Source: Psilocybe azurescens | Lineage: Eukaryota > Basidiomycota > Agaricomycetes > Agaricales > Agrocybaceae | Length of the DNA stretch: 64,000 nucleotides | Direction of reading: 5' to 3' | Assembly: GCA_023853785.1 (NCBI GenBank) | Contig: JAJIRX010000622.1 | Coordinates: 372,001-436,000, forward strand | Part shown: positions 14,277-26,040 of the stretch, in pieces | How positions within the stretch are numbered: position 1 is the first letter of the stretch | Layout: each line of letters opens with the position of its first letter | The notes under the pieces: generated by a model | What the model saw: only the letters and a program-made list of their open reading frames with translations | What the model was told of the DNA's origin: nothing | The model's database searches: none | Position numbers and translations under genes: made by a program

Positions 14277-14832
14277 CTCGCGGCCGACAAAAGTGATCTC
14301 GATTCAGGTTTGGGAACAGCTACAAACTCTCACAAAATTCCATCTGGTACAATTTTAAACTATGCTGGCCTGCATTTATCCCCCAGAATTTCATAATATC
14401 TGGGCTCCAACTCCCGGAGAAATGAAAAGGTTTCTCATATGCTGAACGGAAAATTTTCAAAATTTTATTTGGAGCTCAATATTTTTGGAGGACATAGACA
14501 TTGATATTCTAATCCTGGGATCATTTGAATTGTGTTTTTAACTACGGTTCTCGATGAGTTATGAGGATTGAAAGTACTATATTAAAGTCATCAAACAGGG
14601 TTTTCACACGATTTTGGATACTTTGCTCGACGCATAACTCAGTGATTTGAAATTTTCAACCTGGTGTGGGAGGAGAAATTTGGTCAGTTCTCGGGGGCAT
14701 AGAGCCTAAATACTACAAAATTCTGGGGAATAGGTACAGCTTAGCATAGTTTTAAATTGTACTAGACAGAATTTCGTGACAGTGGATGGTTGTTCCCAAA
14801 TCCAAATCGCGATCACTTTTGTCGGCCGCGAG
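14277..14832. mobile_element. Foldback/MITE-like element with long terminal inverted repeats and TA flanks
   Basis: The left end CTCGCGGCCGACAAAAGTGA (from 14277) is repeated in inverse orientation at the right end (to 14832). Inverted similarity continues inward for about 200 bp per arm with scattered mismatches: TTGGGAACA, GTACAAT..AAACTATGCT, CCCCAGAATTT and GGCTC are shared. A TA dinucleotide borders each end (14275-14276 and 14833-14834), as expected for TA-inserting DNA transposons (Tc1/mariner or PIF/Harbinger-related MITEs). No transposase frame lies inside. It is a non-autonomous element of 556 bp. I cannot name the superfamily. Confidence 0.75.
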
Positions 14833-14925
14833 TAAAGATGGTATACTTTGTAGAAGTTTATATAATTAGATTTAAAAGAATTAAATTAAATACTATATAG
14901 ATATCATGAGGATGAGCCCCAAAAC

Positions 14926-14983
14926 GACTCGAGAATCGAGTCAAAGAAGACCGTTTTCATGTACGTTCCGCCTCCGGAGGCGG
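14926..14983. repeat. Two adjacent perfect hairpin palindromes
   Basis: GACTCGA-GAA-TCGAGTC at 14926-14942 is a perfect 7-bp inverted repeat. CCGCCTCCGGAGGCGG at 14968-14983 is a perfect 16-nt palindrome, itself enclosed by GACCG (14949-14953) and CGGTC. They lie in the gap between the foldback element and the secreted-protein gene. They may be a remnant of another element or a structured site. The function is unknown. Confidence 0.5.
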
Positions 14984-15309
14984 TTTCACTTTCGGTCGAT
15001 TTGCAGCTATTCCCACGATTTTGGCAAAGTCATAAACGACTCATGAAACGACTTTCGAAGTGGGCCAGAATCGCCTACTCTAACACCCTTATTCAATAAC
15101 TGGCATAGAATACGTATATTGTTCAAACTGTCCAACCAGTGTCCAGACTCCAATGTCCTACCCCCATTCAGGGGCCACTAAAATCACACCTTTGTACAGA
15201 CGTTTTTACCAATGCGAATCGCATATATCTATCATCACGATTATGAAACTGAACGTCCATCGCCAAGAGAACAGATAATGGGCACAATCAGTCATTGGAA
15301 ATAGAATAG
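14984..15309. other. Intergenic region, nothing recognised
   Basis: Downstream flank of the secreted-protein gene. Only AT-rich spacer was seen. Confidence 0.4.
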
Positions 15310-16201
15310 TTAGTTGCAGTCGAAGTAGTTCCCTGGGATCACTTGAGGACAACCAGCGGTGTCTAGATAGAACCCCTCCACATTAGTAAAAATAGATCAA
15401 GATACGTCGCAGAAATCTTGACTAACCCAAATGTAGTGGGCAGTCATCATAATTATCGCAACATTTAATGCATGCACGTCTGTCAGCTGGTTCGATAAGC
15501 TCGACGTAATGATTGTACCTAAAGGAGAATGCGAGGTTATGAGGGCGCCATATGTACGAGGATGAGGTCCGGAGATACTTACCCTAGGCATTTGCTTCCT
15601 TGAGGGTTTCCGAGCCCGCCGGCACCGCCACTCGAGTCGTATTGGCCTCCACCATCGTTGGGGTTTAGTCTACTGAGCTTCTCCGGGCGTATGCAACCAG
15701 TCACTATGCAGGAGTGTAAGGTCGTATAGCAAGCTATACAAAACAAAGACGCACATTGAGCGAATCGCGCTCCTCTTGAACTAGTTCCCGTAGTAAATGC
15801 CACATTGCTCCAGAAATCTGGAGGAAGTTGGCCTTGATCGGGGAGTAACGGCCTGCCGGAGAGCAGTATGTTTTCATTCCTCCAGGAACTTCGCTGTCTC
15901 CGATGTTGGTATGAGGATTTCTGTCAGTGTATGATTGAGTCAGAGTCGGGTGCTCCGATGTGAATGGTAATCTTTGTCACCGAGGAACTATGATGCTGGT
16001 GTATGTCGTACAGTGAGTACACAGGTGAGCATCAAAGAAGTTGGGTTTTACGTACCAAAATGCCTGAGCATTCGTCACAAAGACGATGTTATCGACTGCT
16101 TGACGGGCCTGTAGCTCAGCAGTGTAAAGGGCGGGAGATGCAGTGGCGAGTGTTGCAAGCAGAGCAGAGCAGACGAGGCTGAGACCAGATCCGAAAGTCA
16201 T
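15310..16201 (-). CDS. Secreted cysteine-rich protein of a conserved agaricomycete family
   Basis: The first exon starts at ATG 16201 with a clear signal peptide (MTFGSGLSLVCSALLATLA, cleavage near TASPA). Later exons give NPHTNIGDSEVPGGMKTYC, then LPPDFWSNVAFTTGTSSRG, LSRLNPNDGGGQYDSSGGAG, YNHYVELIEPADRRACIKCC and the C-terminus DTAGCPQVIPGNYFDCN. I recognise this Cys-patterned family from many mushroom genomes as an extracellular protein of unknown function. I do not know a domain name for it. Introns are about 50-70 nt. The G run at 15840-15843 (C run in the coding sense) needs one more base for CSPAGRYSPDQG to continue, so the frame breaks there. The gene is divergent in orientation from the ECM11 gene and shares its strand with the F-box gene to the right. 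Confidence 0.72.
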
Positions 16202-16273
16202 GGTGAATCTTGTGAGGGATAGAAAGAAGAGATATCGTAAAATTCATTTGTCCATGTCCAGCTCCAGCTCCAG

Positions 16274-16280
16274 CTTTATA
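16274..16280 (-). promoter_or_regulatory. TATA box of the secreted Cys-rich gene
   Basis: TATAAAG on the minus strand about 75 bp before the ATG at 16201. It is followed by a threefold AGCTCC-type hexamer repeat (16256-16276 on the plus strand) in the presumed 5' leader. Confidence 0.45.
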
Positions 16281-16894
16281 TTAAAAGCTCGTATGAGTTT
16301 GCCTTGGCGCGCCCATGTGCCATCTTCTGACCTCAGTGGAAGCACGAGTAGGTACGAGATAAATGACCGTATGCCAGATCATTGTCAATCATCAGACTAC
16401 ATAGAAGGACTGCATTATTATCATGAGGCGGAAGCTCGTTCGAGACCAAAGGCTAGTCAAGACTGTCAAGTCCTGTGCATAATGCCGGATTCCCAGTTTT
16501 CGGTCAAATACAAATGACACCCGAATCCTCCGAGTCGAGGAAGAAGGTCCCAAATCATCGCTGAGGATCATTTCAAATTGATCGACTCCGACCTTAAACT
16601 TCGACTATGTACTGCTGCCATCCTAGCGTGCTCAGTGCTCTAATGAAGGCGATATCAAGATCCCAAGAGTAAGAATAATTCTGCGCAATAGCATACAATG
16701 AGGACAACCGAGCTGTCCATTGGCTGACCTTACGGCTTTGATTGTTGGGCCAACCCGTATTATATTTAAGTTTCGAAATAAAAGCGGTCACTGGAATGGA
16801 GAATTCAGTATACATAGATCACGTAAATAATGTCTTTAAACTACGCCGAGGTAAAGGAAAGGATTGGGACAGATGAGACAGGTTAACAGTAAAA
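16281..16894. other. Intergenic region, nothing recognised
   Basis: Spacer between the secreted-protein promoter and the 3' end of the F-box gene. No repeat or RNA gene was seen. Confidence 0.4.
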
Positions 16895-18491
16895 TTACGA
16901 TTTAAATATCAATGCCAAATCGACGACGTTGATGTACATTTTATCTTGATTTCGGCTGCCCATTGATGCAGGAAGGATGATTTGACCAGTTTCTTCATCT
17001 CCGTCAGCGGGTTTATATCCCGACGGTGGGCGTTCAGACATCAGACGTGTATGAGATAGAGTAGTTGGCTCCGAGGCTTTTTCAGCTACATGGGCGTAAT
17101 CGATTAAAGTAATATCTCTTTGGGCTAAGCTGGCCGCGAGGAGTGATGATATCCCAGGAATCCTCTGCCACGGAGAAATATTGAAGAAGGTGCGACTGCC
17201 AGCTTCACAATGGAGAGTGGATTAGTGAAAGCCGATGTATCTTCGATGTTGACCGAGTATATGTGTTTTCCTGCAGTGAGAACGATTGTCGCTTTGTCAC
17301 TTGTGAAATACGGGCGGGAAACATTGTAGGTCATTCGATCCCCGAAATACTCGCTCCATAGATAAGGGAAGATAGTACTTTCGGGTGGCAAAGACGTCGT
17401 GTCAGGAAATATTGAATAGTCGGAAAGTACCAAGTGTCCATCCATGATTACAAGGAGCCTGCTTTGAGATAGAAGATGTATAGACAACTTTAAATTGCTT
17501 GAACTAAATCATAATTTGGTGGCATGTAGACGACGTACTGGGAAATAAACCGGTTCAACAATTCGCCACGAATATGAGTTCAAATTCCGGACGGCTTGCA
17601 TCCAATCGAGGACGATAGCATATCGTGCGGTTCCGCCGAGTTCTTTGTCGACAATAGCGGCAAAGGCAAGCATATTCCCAGAGAGAGATGCCCTGAATAG
17701 AGGCTATTGTAGAACGTTGCGGGAACGAAGCAAGACATGTGGATTTCAGCCCGATCGAGCGATGCGAATCGTCTAACAGAACTTCAACCCTCCAAATTTG
17801 CACTGTAACCGTCCAGACATCATTGTCCGGATTCTGTTTGATGTCCCGAGGAGGGCATAATAAAAGAGAGAATGCGATCGTAAACTTTAGTACAGGTGAC
17901 TCCTTGTCGTAATCAACGGACATCAAGATATCATTGGTTTCATAGAGCTTTATTTGGTCGAAGATGAGTGAAGAGCCTTGGAGGGTCTCTGCATCAAGGT
18001 CGTAATATGTCACCGCTCCGGTTTTGTCATGAACAACAAGCAACCAGCGTCCTCCTTCCACAAGGCGTACACATTTCGGCTGAGAAGTGATGATAGTGCG
18101 CTCACGAACAGTGTTTGGATCTTGTGAGCACCACCCAAGCTCGGCGCTCTTCCAAAGCAGCAAGTGGCGCTCAAGTTCTGAAGATGTATGCATCGAAATC
18201 GGGCGCTCAAGCCGAGGTGGGTGAAATTTTGACAGGATACGCTCATTGACGAGATGTTCCCAGATAGATCTTTCTCTGGTTATTTCCGACAGAGTTTTTC
18301 AAGTCTAATTATCCTCCAGTGAGGCCCATTCCATGATCATTCAATAGCAACTTCAAGTACAAAATGCTTACCTTGCGAACTTGCAATATGTCGCTCCAAG
18401 ACAACAATATGCATATTTTAATCAGTAGTTCGGCAGGCAGATATAGTAGGCTAGAGGAGGCTTCTTCTTGAGTCTGGTGTAGCAACAGCAT
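16895..18491 (-). CDS. F-box protein
   Basis: The N-terminus (ATG 18491) carries an F-box: LPAELLIKICILLSWSDILQ at about residues 17-36, which in this superfamily binds Skp1 in SCF ubiquitin ligases. The rest, about 400 residues, reads like the beta-rich substrate domain common in agaricomycete F-box proteins (segments GGRWLLVVHDKTGAVTYYDL, WRIVEPVYFP, SRLLVIMDGHLVLSDYSIF), but no repeat family could be assigned. The first intron starts right after the F-box (LQVRK). One-base frame breaks are apparent at 17691-17693 (a G run, coding sense, one too long) and 17176-17178 (one base short). After the second break the protein continues SLLAASLAQRDITLIDYAHV to a stop at 16895. The target is unknown. 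Confidence 0.7.
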
Positions 18492-18737
18492 ATGAACGTG
18501 AAGGTTACAGACAAGTTGATTACAGTCACGTGTATGCTATTCAAATATCGAAGCCATCGATTGCGTACAGTGACCATGAATTTTCTCGCAATGCCGAGAC
18601 TTGTTGGTTGAGCCCTCGTCCTTTCTTCTGTGAATATTTTCGCAGTGTATTGTCCAATGCACTTGAGTAATTCGATTAAAGATACATTAAAGCTATGATA
18701 CATATTGTTTTAGGGTATAGTAAACTGTTCAGAGAAA

Positions 18738-20115
18738 TCACCACACGGTGTTGCGCTTGTTTCGCCTGTGAATATCCAACCGACTCCTGTTCATTCTTCT
18801 CCTCAGGCGAATATTGGCGGTGACATGACTATCACTCATATCCGGCTTTGCAATATATGACGAAGACCCGGATGAGGATGTGGACGTAGTTGTAGAGTTA
18901 TCATCATCTGCTCCGTAGGGAGCGGATTGCGATAGCGGGGAGGTGACGTTAATATTTATGCTGGGTATAGGCAAGTTGACGGCGATGTCGGCGACGATGG
19001 GCAGAGCAGCGTTAGGTGCGGGGTCGGGAAGCTGGGTATACGAGTCGATGAAGATGTCGTCTTGCGCTCCATCTGCGAAGTTGTAGAGGTCGTTGTAGAC
19101 TGGGGGAGAGAATGTACCTTCGAACATCTGTTCATGGGTATCAGTATCTGTATAGTGATAATGGAATTTTACAAGAGCGTTGACGCACGTTGTTGAGTTC
19201 GTTATTGAACCAGTAGAAGGGTTGCTTGGCGCCGTAGGTGCAGTTAGCAGGGACATCTTGCAATTTCTGGTTAGGGAGGTCTGAGCCGCATCGACGAGGG
19301 AGCTTGGATTTTGCCACAGCAGAGTTAGAAGTAGACCCGGTTACGTTGCACTTGAAGCCATTCATGTAATCTAAAATAAATATTAAAGGAAAGTAAATTG
19401 AAACAAAAAAACAATTGCGCACTTTCTTCGCCGCCACTCAAGGGCTGAGTAGAGAATGGTCAGTCAAATTCACCAACGATAAACAACAAAAGAGCGCACT
19501 GAATGTATCCAAAAGAATGCGCAGATGCAGCCACCTTCGGGGCAAGGAGGCATACGAGCAGGGACCTGGAAGTCGGTGAACCTCGTCCAAACACAAGTGT
19601 GATTTACGCTGAATACAGTGAAATCCTCCGGTTGAACGGCCTTGGCATCGTTCTTGTATGCGATGGCCAAGGAACAACCTTTAAGATCGTCGAAGCCATT
19701 AGTGTGGTAAGCAGTGGTCGGGGAATTGGGGCAAGGGTCATTCATATTATTGGGTTCCCGGATATCTCCTCCATCCGCGGAGGCGAAGAAATCGGTGGCA
19801 CCTTTGTTGCAGGCGATTTGTGCCGTTGCGGGTTTACCAGCGGGCAGTTCAAATATGTCTCCATCGTTAGGGGGGGAAGTCAAGGTGGTTGTGGAACCAC
19901 CATTCGGTGAAGTTCATGTTCTTAATAGGCGCAACCGGTCTATTGTCGTAGGGAAATGTTTTGTCGGTGACGTTGAACCCGAACATGCTCGGATGCCAAA
20001 AAGCTGTTGGAATTCAGCAAATATATTGGTGAACGGTGGGTAGGTCAGGCTCACCAGAGTGTCCGGACACGCGAGGAAGAATAGCAATGAGTGCAAGAGA
20101 TACAATAGCCAACAT
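18738..20115 (-). CDS. AA14 lytic polysaccharide monooxygenase
   Basis: Secreted copper monooxygenase. Characterised AA14 enzymes oxidise xylan bound to cellulose. Start ATG 20115 gives the signal peptide [18 protein letters not shown]. Cleavage exposes His1 of [20 protein letters not shown], the first ligand of the copper histidine brace. The second His is at mature position about 102 in [14 protein letters not shown], and the axial Tyr at about 179 in ENYMNGFKC. Other family blocks are [45 protein letters not shown] and [20 protein letters not shown]. The C-terminus is a Ser/Thr linker and a strongly basic Arg-rich tail ([19 protein letters not shown]), also common in the family. Five short introns. 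The seven-base G run at 19870-19876 appears one base too long, shifting the frame between LDFP and [11 protein letters not shown]. Confidence 0.85.
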
Positions 20116-21138
20116 GTCGAATAATGACGTCTAGTCCTTGGCTAATAAAAATAGTTCGTGAAATAGTATGTAGTCGTGAAAATAAATCGTCGCAGTTGAA
20201 AGAAAGTCCGTGCCAAGAAAAGAGAAAAGCGGTCTAATCCACCTGTGGATATGGAGTGTATCGTTGAAGGAGCACATTTCAGCCGCATTCAGATTATATA
20301 TCATGAGAGAACAATAAGCAAGCAGAACAATGGAAAATTGGACCGTTGGAGGAATGACAATTGCTAAAGATATCGTGGGAACATCAATGGACCATTGTAT
20401 TGCGTAAGCATAATAAGCTTTACATAATATAAATCTATTTATAGGCATCCTAACTCCAGACTTGTACGTCCTGAGTAACCCGAGCTTCAAGCTCAAGCAG
20501 TCAAGCGCGACTTAAGCGCTCAATGGTGCATCCGGTATCATACGCTAATTTTAAAACATCTTGAAATATTTAGACCTACCCATAGGCTGCTGCGCCGCGC
20601 CGCCCCCCCGACTGTAGTCCGCAGAGAAACTGGCATAACTTTGCTGTACGTTGGCAACTCATCTAATAGTGAGAAATGGAGCACTTGAGACCCCAGCAGT
20701 GATATTAGCCCGTTAAAATTGAGGTTGATTCATTCCTGCGACGTACGTGAATTTTATGTGATATTTGTGTGGCATAAGTTAAATTTGGATTCACATGTAG
20801 GGAACCACTTTGAAGTGAGTGAAGGCTGGGGAGCTTCCTTGTATCACGCTATTTAGCGAGAAAGCTAGTCAATTTGGATTGAGCACGATCACATATTGTG
20901 AATGTACGAATGGGAATGTACAAGCTACAAATACAAAGCAACAACGGATCCAGCCATTGGCATATCGTGGTCGACGATAAGACTTTGGGACCTGGGTAGC
21001 TATATGTTCCGGTACAGGGTAAATGCAAATGAAAACGCGAAAGCATAAGGTCGTCGATGGACATGAAAGCTGAAGATGGAAGAATGGCCGAAAAATTATG
21101 ATGTACATGATGGTGTGTTGAAGTTAAAAATGAAAGGC
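20116..21138. other. Intergenic region, 1.0 kb, nothing recognised
   Basis: Should contain the AA14 promoter on the left and the 3' end of the next minus-strand gene on the right. Short open frames here look like chance. Confidence 0.5.
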
Positions 21139-23172
21139 TTATGATGTGGTCGTCGTAGAAGTCGTAGAAGTCATGAGTAATATTTCTTTAAGTCCCTGTC
21201 GTAGCTTCCTCACTCGTCCCATGAAGCTGTTTCTCCGGGGATGAGTTCCTGCATTGGTGTCGGTAACGTCCTGTTGAATGTCGATTGGAGGAACGACGGT
21301 TTCTCTGAACCTGAACCCACCCTGTGGCGTTCCGGCTGAAGCAGCACCTGCAGCCAACGCCATGCGCAACTCCGTCTCCCCGCTCATCGAGAACCCAACA
21401 CTACCCCTGGGTCCCTTCGATCTCACTTGTGATAAGGATTGCGAGTGCGTGTGAGTAGGCGGGCTGGTGTGCAAATTCAAGATGGGCCCGTGGGAGAACC
21501 GCCGTCTGTCAGATGACAAAGAAAACCTTGATCGCCCAGGGGCAGGCGTAGGCGGCAATATCGGCATAGCATCGTCCTCGTCGTTATCTACGTCATCCAT
21601 GACGGAGAAAGCGGAAGGCACGCCTGGCGGTGAGGAGGAACAAGGGGGAGTGACAAACATGGCGGACATGGAGAGGTGGCGGGAGGCAGTGGTGCTGCTC
21701 AGAGACGTGGTGACGTCTAGGGAGGATGGCGGGGTATATGATTGAGGTCTAGAGGATGCTGTGGGTGAAGGGCCGCTTACAGAGGTAGGACGAGACGCGG
21801 AGGGAGAGATGCCATTCTTACGAATAGCAGAGTAATAGGGCCTACTGGGATGTCCGAGACGCACAGGGCTTGATCCAGGGCTGTTAGAGGCCAGTCCTCC
21901 GGGAGCAGAAGTGGGAGGTGTTATTGTTAGTGTTGGCGTCTGAGGAGGGTCGTGGGGTCGCTACTATCAGTTGCGACCGATCGGGTTTGGGAGAGGCTCC
22001 TCGAATGGCGACGGGCCTGAGGTTCATCTATCGACTGGGAAGTTTTTGAGTGGCGATGGGTAGAGGACGGATGTAGATTGAGAGAAATGGCAATAGGCTC
22101 CGCAGCACTCGAATCTGGGACGGAAGTCTGTAAGACATTAAGATGTTTTCTTCGACGGAGCGTGCGCTGTTGCTGTGCAATCAATTCGGGGTTGGGGGGA
22201 GAGGATGGTTTCGTGCCGTCTGGATTAACGGAATTGTTGAGTATCAAACCCGATTGCTGCAGGGTATCATCGTCGTCAGATGCTGAAGATGGCATCATGT
22301 TGGTATCGTGAATATCGATAGTAAGAGGTTGGTGAGACCCTTTCAGCCTCAGGGTTCGGGAGCGTTTCTTTGATGTCATCAGGGAGCGGTCAACGCTTGG
22401 AGCTACCGGCAGCTCTTCACTGAGAGGAGAGTGTAATATCGAATCACGGAGATTGATCCTCGAACTCTCGTGTCGTGAATTCGATGCAGTCGGCGGCACA
22501 GCTTCGCCCTGCTTGGTAGTTTGAGCCAGAGCAAACACCACGGAAGGCTATTATGAAGGAAAAAGATGATTCAGCGAAGGAACGAAAGTCTGGGGTTATA
22601 AGCAATCGTACTGTACGAGTTGCTGTAGCAACGGCTTCCGAGGATGCTATATTGCCAGCGCTTCGCGACCATTGCATATTCCCTTGTTGGGTGAAACCAT
22701 CCTGGCCATCATAGCCGAGACCGTGTTTAAACAACCGAATCACACTTTCGTCCTCTTGGAGAGGAGAATCCGCAGAATCTCTCGATCGTGTTACGACCAG
22801 TATCTTCTGAAGGTCATGTTGGGGTCCCCCGTGCTTTTGTCCGTCAATCTGTATGAATACCCTCGCAGGTGCACTGGCGCGCCTTGTACGTGGAGTGGTT
22901 GATTTATGTTTATGTTCTGGCCCCTTGGGGTTCCAAGGGCACCAGAGACACGAGGGGAAGAGGGTGTTTACAAAGCCACAATCTTGGCATTGAAAGCGAG
23001 GTCGTCCTTGGTGCAAAAGCTGCAACTCTGGCTGAGAGGTGTGCTTAGGCAAACGCTGGATAGTATCAGGAGTTTATCTATTAGTCAGAAATTGTAGTAA
23101 AGATGGACAAAAAAAAGCACGCACCAATTTTGTGCGATTCCACGCTCTTTTGCGAAATCGCGCATCCTCCAT
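21139..23172 (-). CDS. Ser/Pro-rich protein with an N-terminal RanBP2-like C4 zinc motif
   Basis: I do not recognise the full protein. Exon 1 probably starts at ATG 23172 (MEDARFRKRAWNRTKL). Exon 2, after an acceptor near 23064, gives FQCQDCGFVNTLFPSCLWC, a C-x2-C-x3-N-x5-C-x2-C pattern close to the RanBP2 zinc finger, which binds RNA or ubiquitin in known proteins. A further intron (donor GTACGA, acceptor AATAG) joins VATATRT to PSVVFALAQTT. The remainder, about 450 residues, is Ser/Thr/Pro-rich and likely disordered, with RR-x-S basic patches that look like kinase sites. The G run at 21954-21957 needs one more base to continue DPHDPPQTPTLT into the last 240 residues. An alternative upstream ATG lies at 23283. 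Confidence 0.55.
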
Positions 23173-23896
23173 GCTCAATCCTGTTCTATATCGCGCCGGC
23201 GCGTCCCTTTGTGTTGCACGATGTCGTCCAAGGGCACGAAGATGGTGGCAGTGGAAGGAAGGAAACCTCAGGACATGCGGCAAACAACAAACCTATATAA
23301 ACCGTCGAGATTGATCCGATGGTCCCATAAAAGCCTCAATTCGAATGTCGTCCTGGCTTGGAACCCCAAAGCTCCAGCCGGCCACCAGGTGGACTTTATT
23401 CCCACTCGCAGGGTTCCGGACAACAAGGAATAGACTGGAATAGACAATAAAGTAAACGGTGTCGGTGGCAATGCTCAGAGTTTCGCACAGTCCGCTTCCA
23501 ACTTGTTCTCGTGCCCTCATGTTCTTTTTGGCATTCTGTTTATGTCCCCTGGTGAATATTGTATGAGGTCTCAGGAATCGCAAGATAGTTAAACCTTGTG
23601 GCTGGCTGTCGACCTTATGCTAAATGGACATGTACTACTTCGTGTTGGCAGCCTTTCGCGGTGGATTTCGGTGGATTTGTGGTTCTGCGGTCATCAGTAG
23701 ACTAATCTCTGCTTCGTCCTGGCTTTCGTTCCCTGTCTTCCAAGTGGAGATGCGATGGATACAATCGACAGCCACCAAAATGGCTGCTAGCCTAATGACT
23801 TCCAGTCCAAGTCAGCCGCAATCGATTTTTAAACTTTGCCAATTTTGAAATGTCCGCTCTTCAAGTCTGTCTTCCTGTCGTCCTATCTTGGTATTT
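23173..23896. other. Bidirectional promoter region, nothing specific recognised
   Basis: Lies between two divergent genes (start 23172 minus, start 23897 plus). Several short open frames exist, but none is convincing. Confidence 0.45.
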
Positions 23897-25636
23897 ATGG
23901 TTTCTGGGGTTCTTGCGGTGCTTGGGCGGCTGTGGATTGTCTTACTTGCATGCATACGTAGAGCGGAGTTTACACCATCTCAGCCTACTATCTTACCTCT
24001 GGCCACCAAACGCCCCGTGGGACCCAGGTTAGAAAGCACGCAGAACGGACTAGAGGAACGTGCTGTCGATACTAATCCACTAGGTCAGTGTCAGTTGCAA
24101 TCTAATCATGATATCGCTCATCGAATCAAAAGCGGCTTGGCAAGAATCGAAGCAACAATTCCTGCGACATCCCAGTCTTCGTCGGTCGATAAAGCGGCAG
24201 GCGGAGCCAAAAACAGATAAGGGAAAGAAGAGGGACCGTTTTAGTCGGTTTGTTCCCCCTACGTTCATGATTCAGGACTGGACCTACATGCACGCTAAAG
24301 ACGCCAAACCTCCTCGTCGGCCCCCTCGACCCCCTTCTGGTCCTGTCCCTGCTGTTATTGTGACGCCGTGTACGCCCACTATGAGCATCCATCCTGACTC
24401 TTCGGAGACACCTACCCCGGCACCCCGTGTCACCCCTCTTATCTACTCTACATCTGCTGATGGGCCTACAATTAAGGCTGCAACGCGCGACAGATCTGCT
24501 AAAAAACAGAAGATTATCGAACACGACATCGCAGAACTAAAGGTCGAGCTAGAGGATGATAATCTGTTCAGCGCACCGAGCACATCCGCTGTTCGTGATA
24601 TTCCTCGGCGGTCCTTTAACATCCCAGAGTCACTGAAGGGCATCGGGTTTGGCTCTTTGCAGTACAGCAGCAGCGTGCTTTTCGCTGTCTCTGATATGTT
24701 ATGCGGGGAGCCTTCCTGGGCAACTGACGCATCTGCTACGGGACACTTGGTTGCAAGAGCTGCGTCATATATCACGAGTACTCCCGCAAAGAGACGTCTA
24801 GAAACGCTAGTGGAAGAGATTGACCTGGCTGACTCGCCTCAGTCAGACTTGTCCAGCCCAACCCGTGGCCCACATCCCACAGACGCTGAGAGCGATTTGC
24901 TGCCGTATCCAGATGTGTTCGACATAGACATGTACTACGGCATGGAGTGCAACCGCCTCAGCATTCCTCGGCGTGTGCCAAACCCTTCGTCACAGAATCG
25001 ACGCTCCTGGAAAGGCAGGAATCGCGCCTCTCATGCAGTCGTCGCGGCCAACACCGTTCACGATTCCCCGCGGTCCATAAAACGATTTGGGTACATACCG
25101 GATGCACACAGTCCCAAGAAAGCCATGTCGCCGATACACGAGGTGAAACGGTACAGGGACCACTACCGACATCCCGCTTACACTTGTCCTCCAAGTCAAG
25201 CTCCGAACACGAGCATCGACTCCCTAGGAAACGTGAAACAATCTCCACAATCTCCACGGACGTCGCCGACAGCAGCTCGGGTACTCACTCCTCTACCGCT
25301 TGGAGATCTCACCAACAGAACCTCGCCTTCACTCAAAACTCCGACGTCTAGCGCAACCGCCACTCGGTCCCGGAAACCTTCAGCCACGGTATCGTTTGTA
25401 CAAAACGATCCCCAGCCCTCTCCGATCAAGGAACGCAACAATATGCACCCTCCCCACCTATCGTCGTTATTTCACATCACCGGTTCAGCTCGTTCTCCTT
25501 AGCGGAGGGATCCCCCATTACTGGGTCTGAGGGCTCTCAGGAGCTGCGAGCGCGGTTGCACGAAGCATGCGACAATTTCTCCAAGTCTGTTTGGACGGAT
25601 GAGTCATATTCACTGGAGGCTGTTTCTCTTAACTGA
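23897..25636 (+). CDS. Hypothetical disordered Pro/Ser-rich protein with an N-terminal hydrophobic segment
   Basis: Not recognised. ATG 23897 opens MVSGVLAVLGRLWIVLLACI, a single hydrophobic helix that could be a signal anchor. An intron from 24083 to about 24143 then joins TNPL to ESKQQFLRHPSLRR in the main 1.35-kb exon. That exon is Pro/Ser/Thr-rich with basic patches (KRQAEPKTDKGKKRD) and a few ordered-looking stretches (GIGFGSLQYSSSVLFAVSDM, DIDMYYGMECNRLSIP). Near 25422 the frame shifts: the downstream coding frame continues through LAEGSPITGSEGSQELRARL and SKSVWTDESYSLEAVSLN to a stop at 25636, which one extra C at 25422-25423 would restore. An automatic annotation would end it at 25502 instead. 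Confidence 0.5.
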
Positions 25637-26040
25637 CCTGTTTTCATGTACATGGCTGTGTGTGAGATTTTGCACATCGGCGCTTCAGCTTGGCCCGACT
25701 ATGTATTCGCTACATGACTGTTCTTTATATCGCCATAATCTCTAAACAAACTGTCCAAGTTCTACTCAGTTCTTTGCAGTCACATCAAAATATAGGTGCC
25801 AATCTTGCTCAGGGGTTCAAACATCCTTTTCATGTATACGTCTTCTTAACTTGTTAACGGTCTCTATATGTAGATAGATTTTTTGTTGATTGATTCTGGG
25901 CGTTATCAAGTAATACAAATGCGAGTGCGGTTGTTCTCGTCGGCGGGCATGAATATCGGATAGCCAGTTCAATATATATATTATATAGACATAATTCTTA
26001 GTAAGTTACGGGCGTACTTACTGCTGAGCGGATATGGGCA
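25637..26040. other. Convergent 3' region, nothing recognised
   Basis: Lies between the stops of two convergent genes. AT-rich, including a TATATATATTATATAGAC stretch near 25973-25990. Confidence 0.45.
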
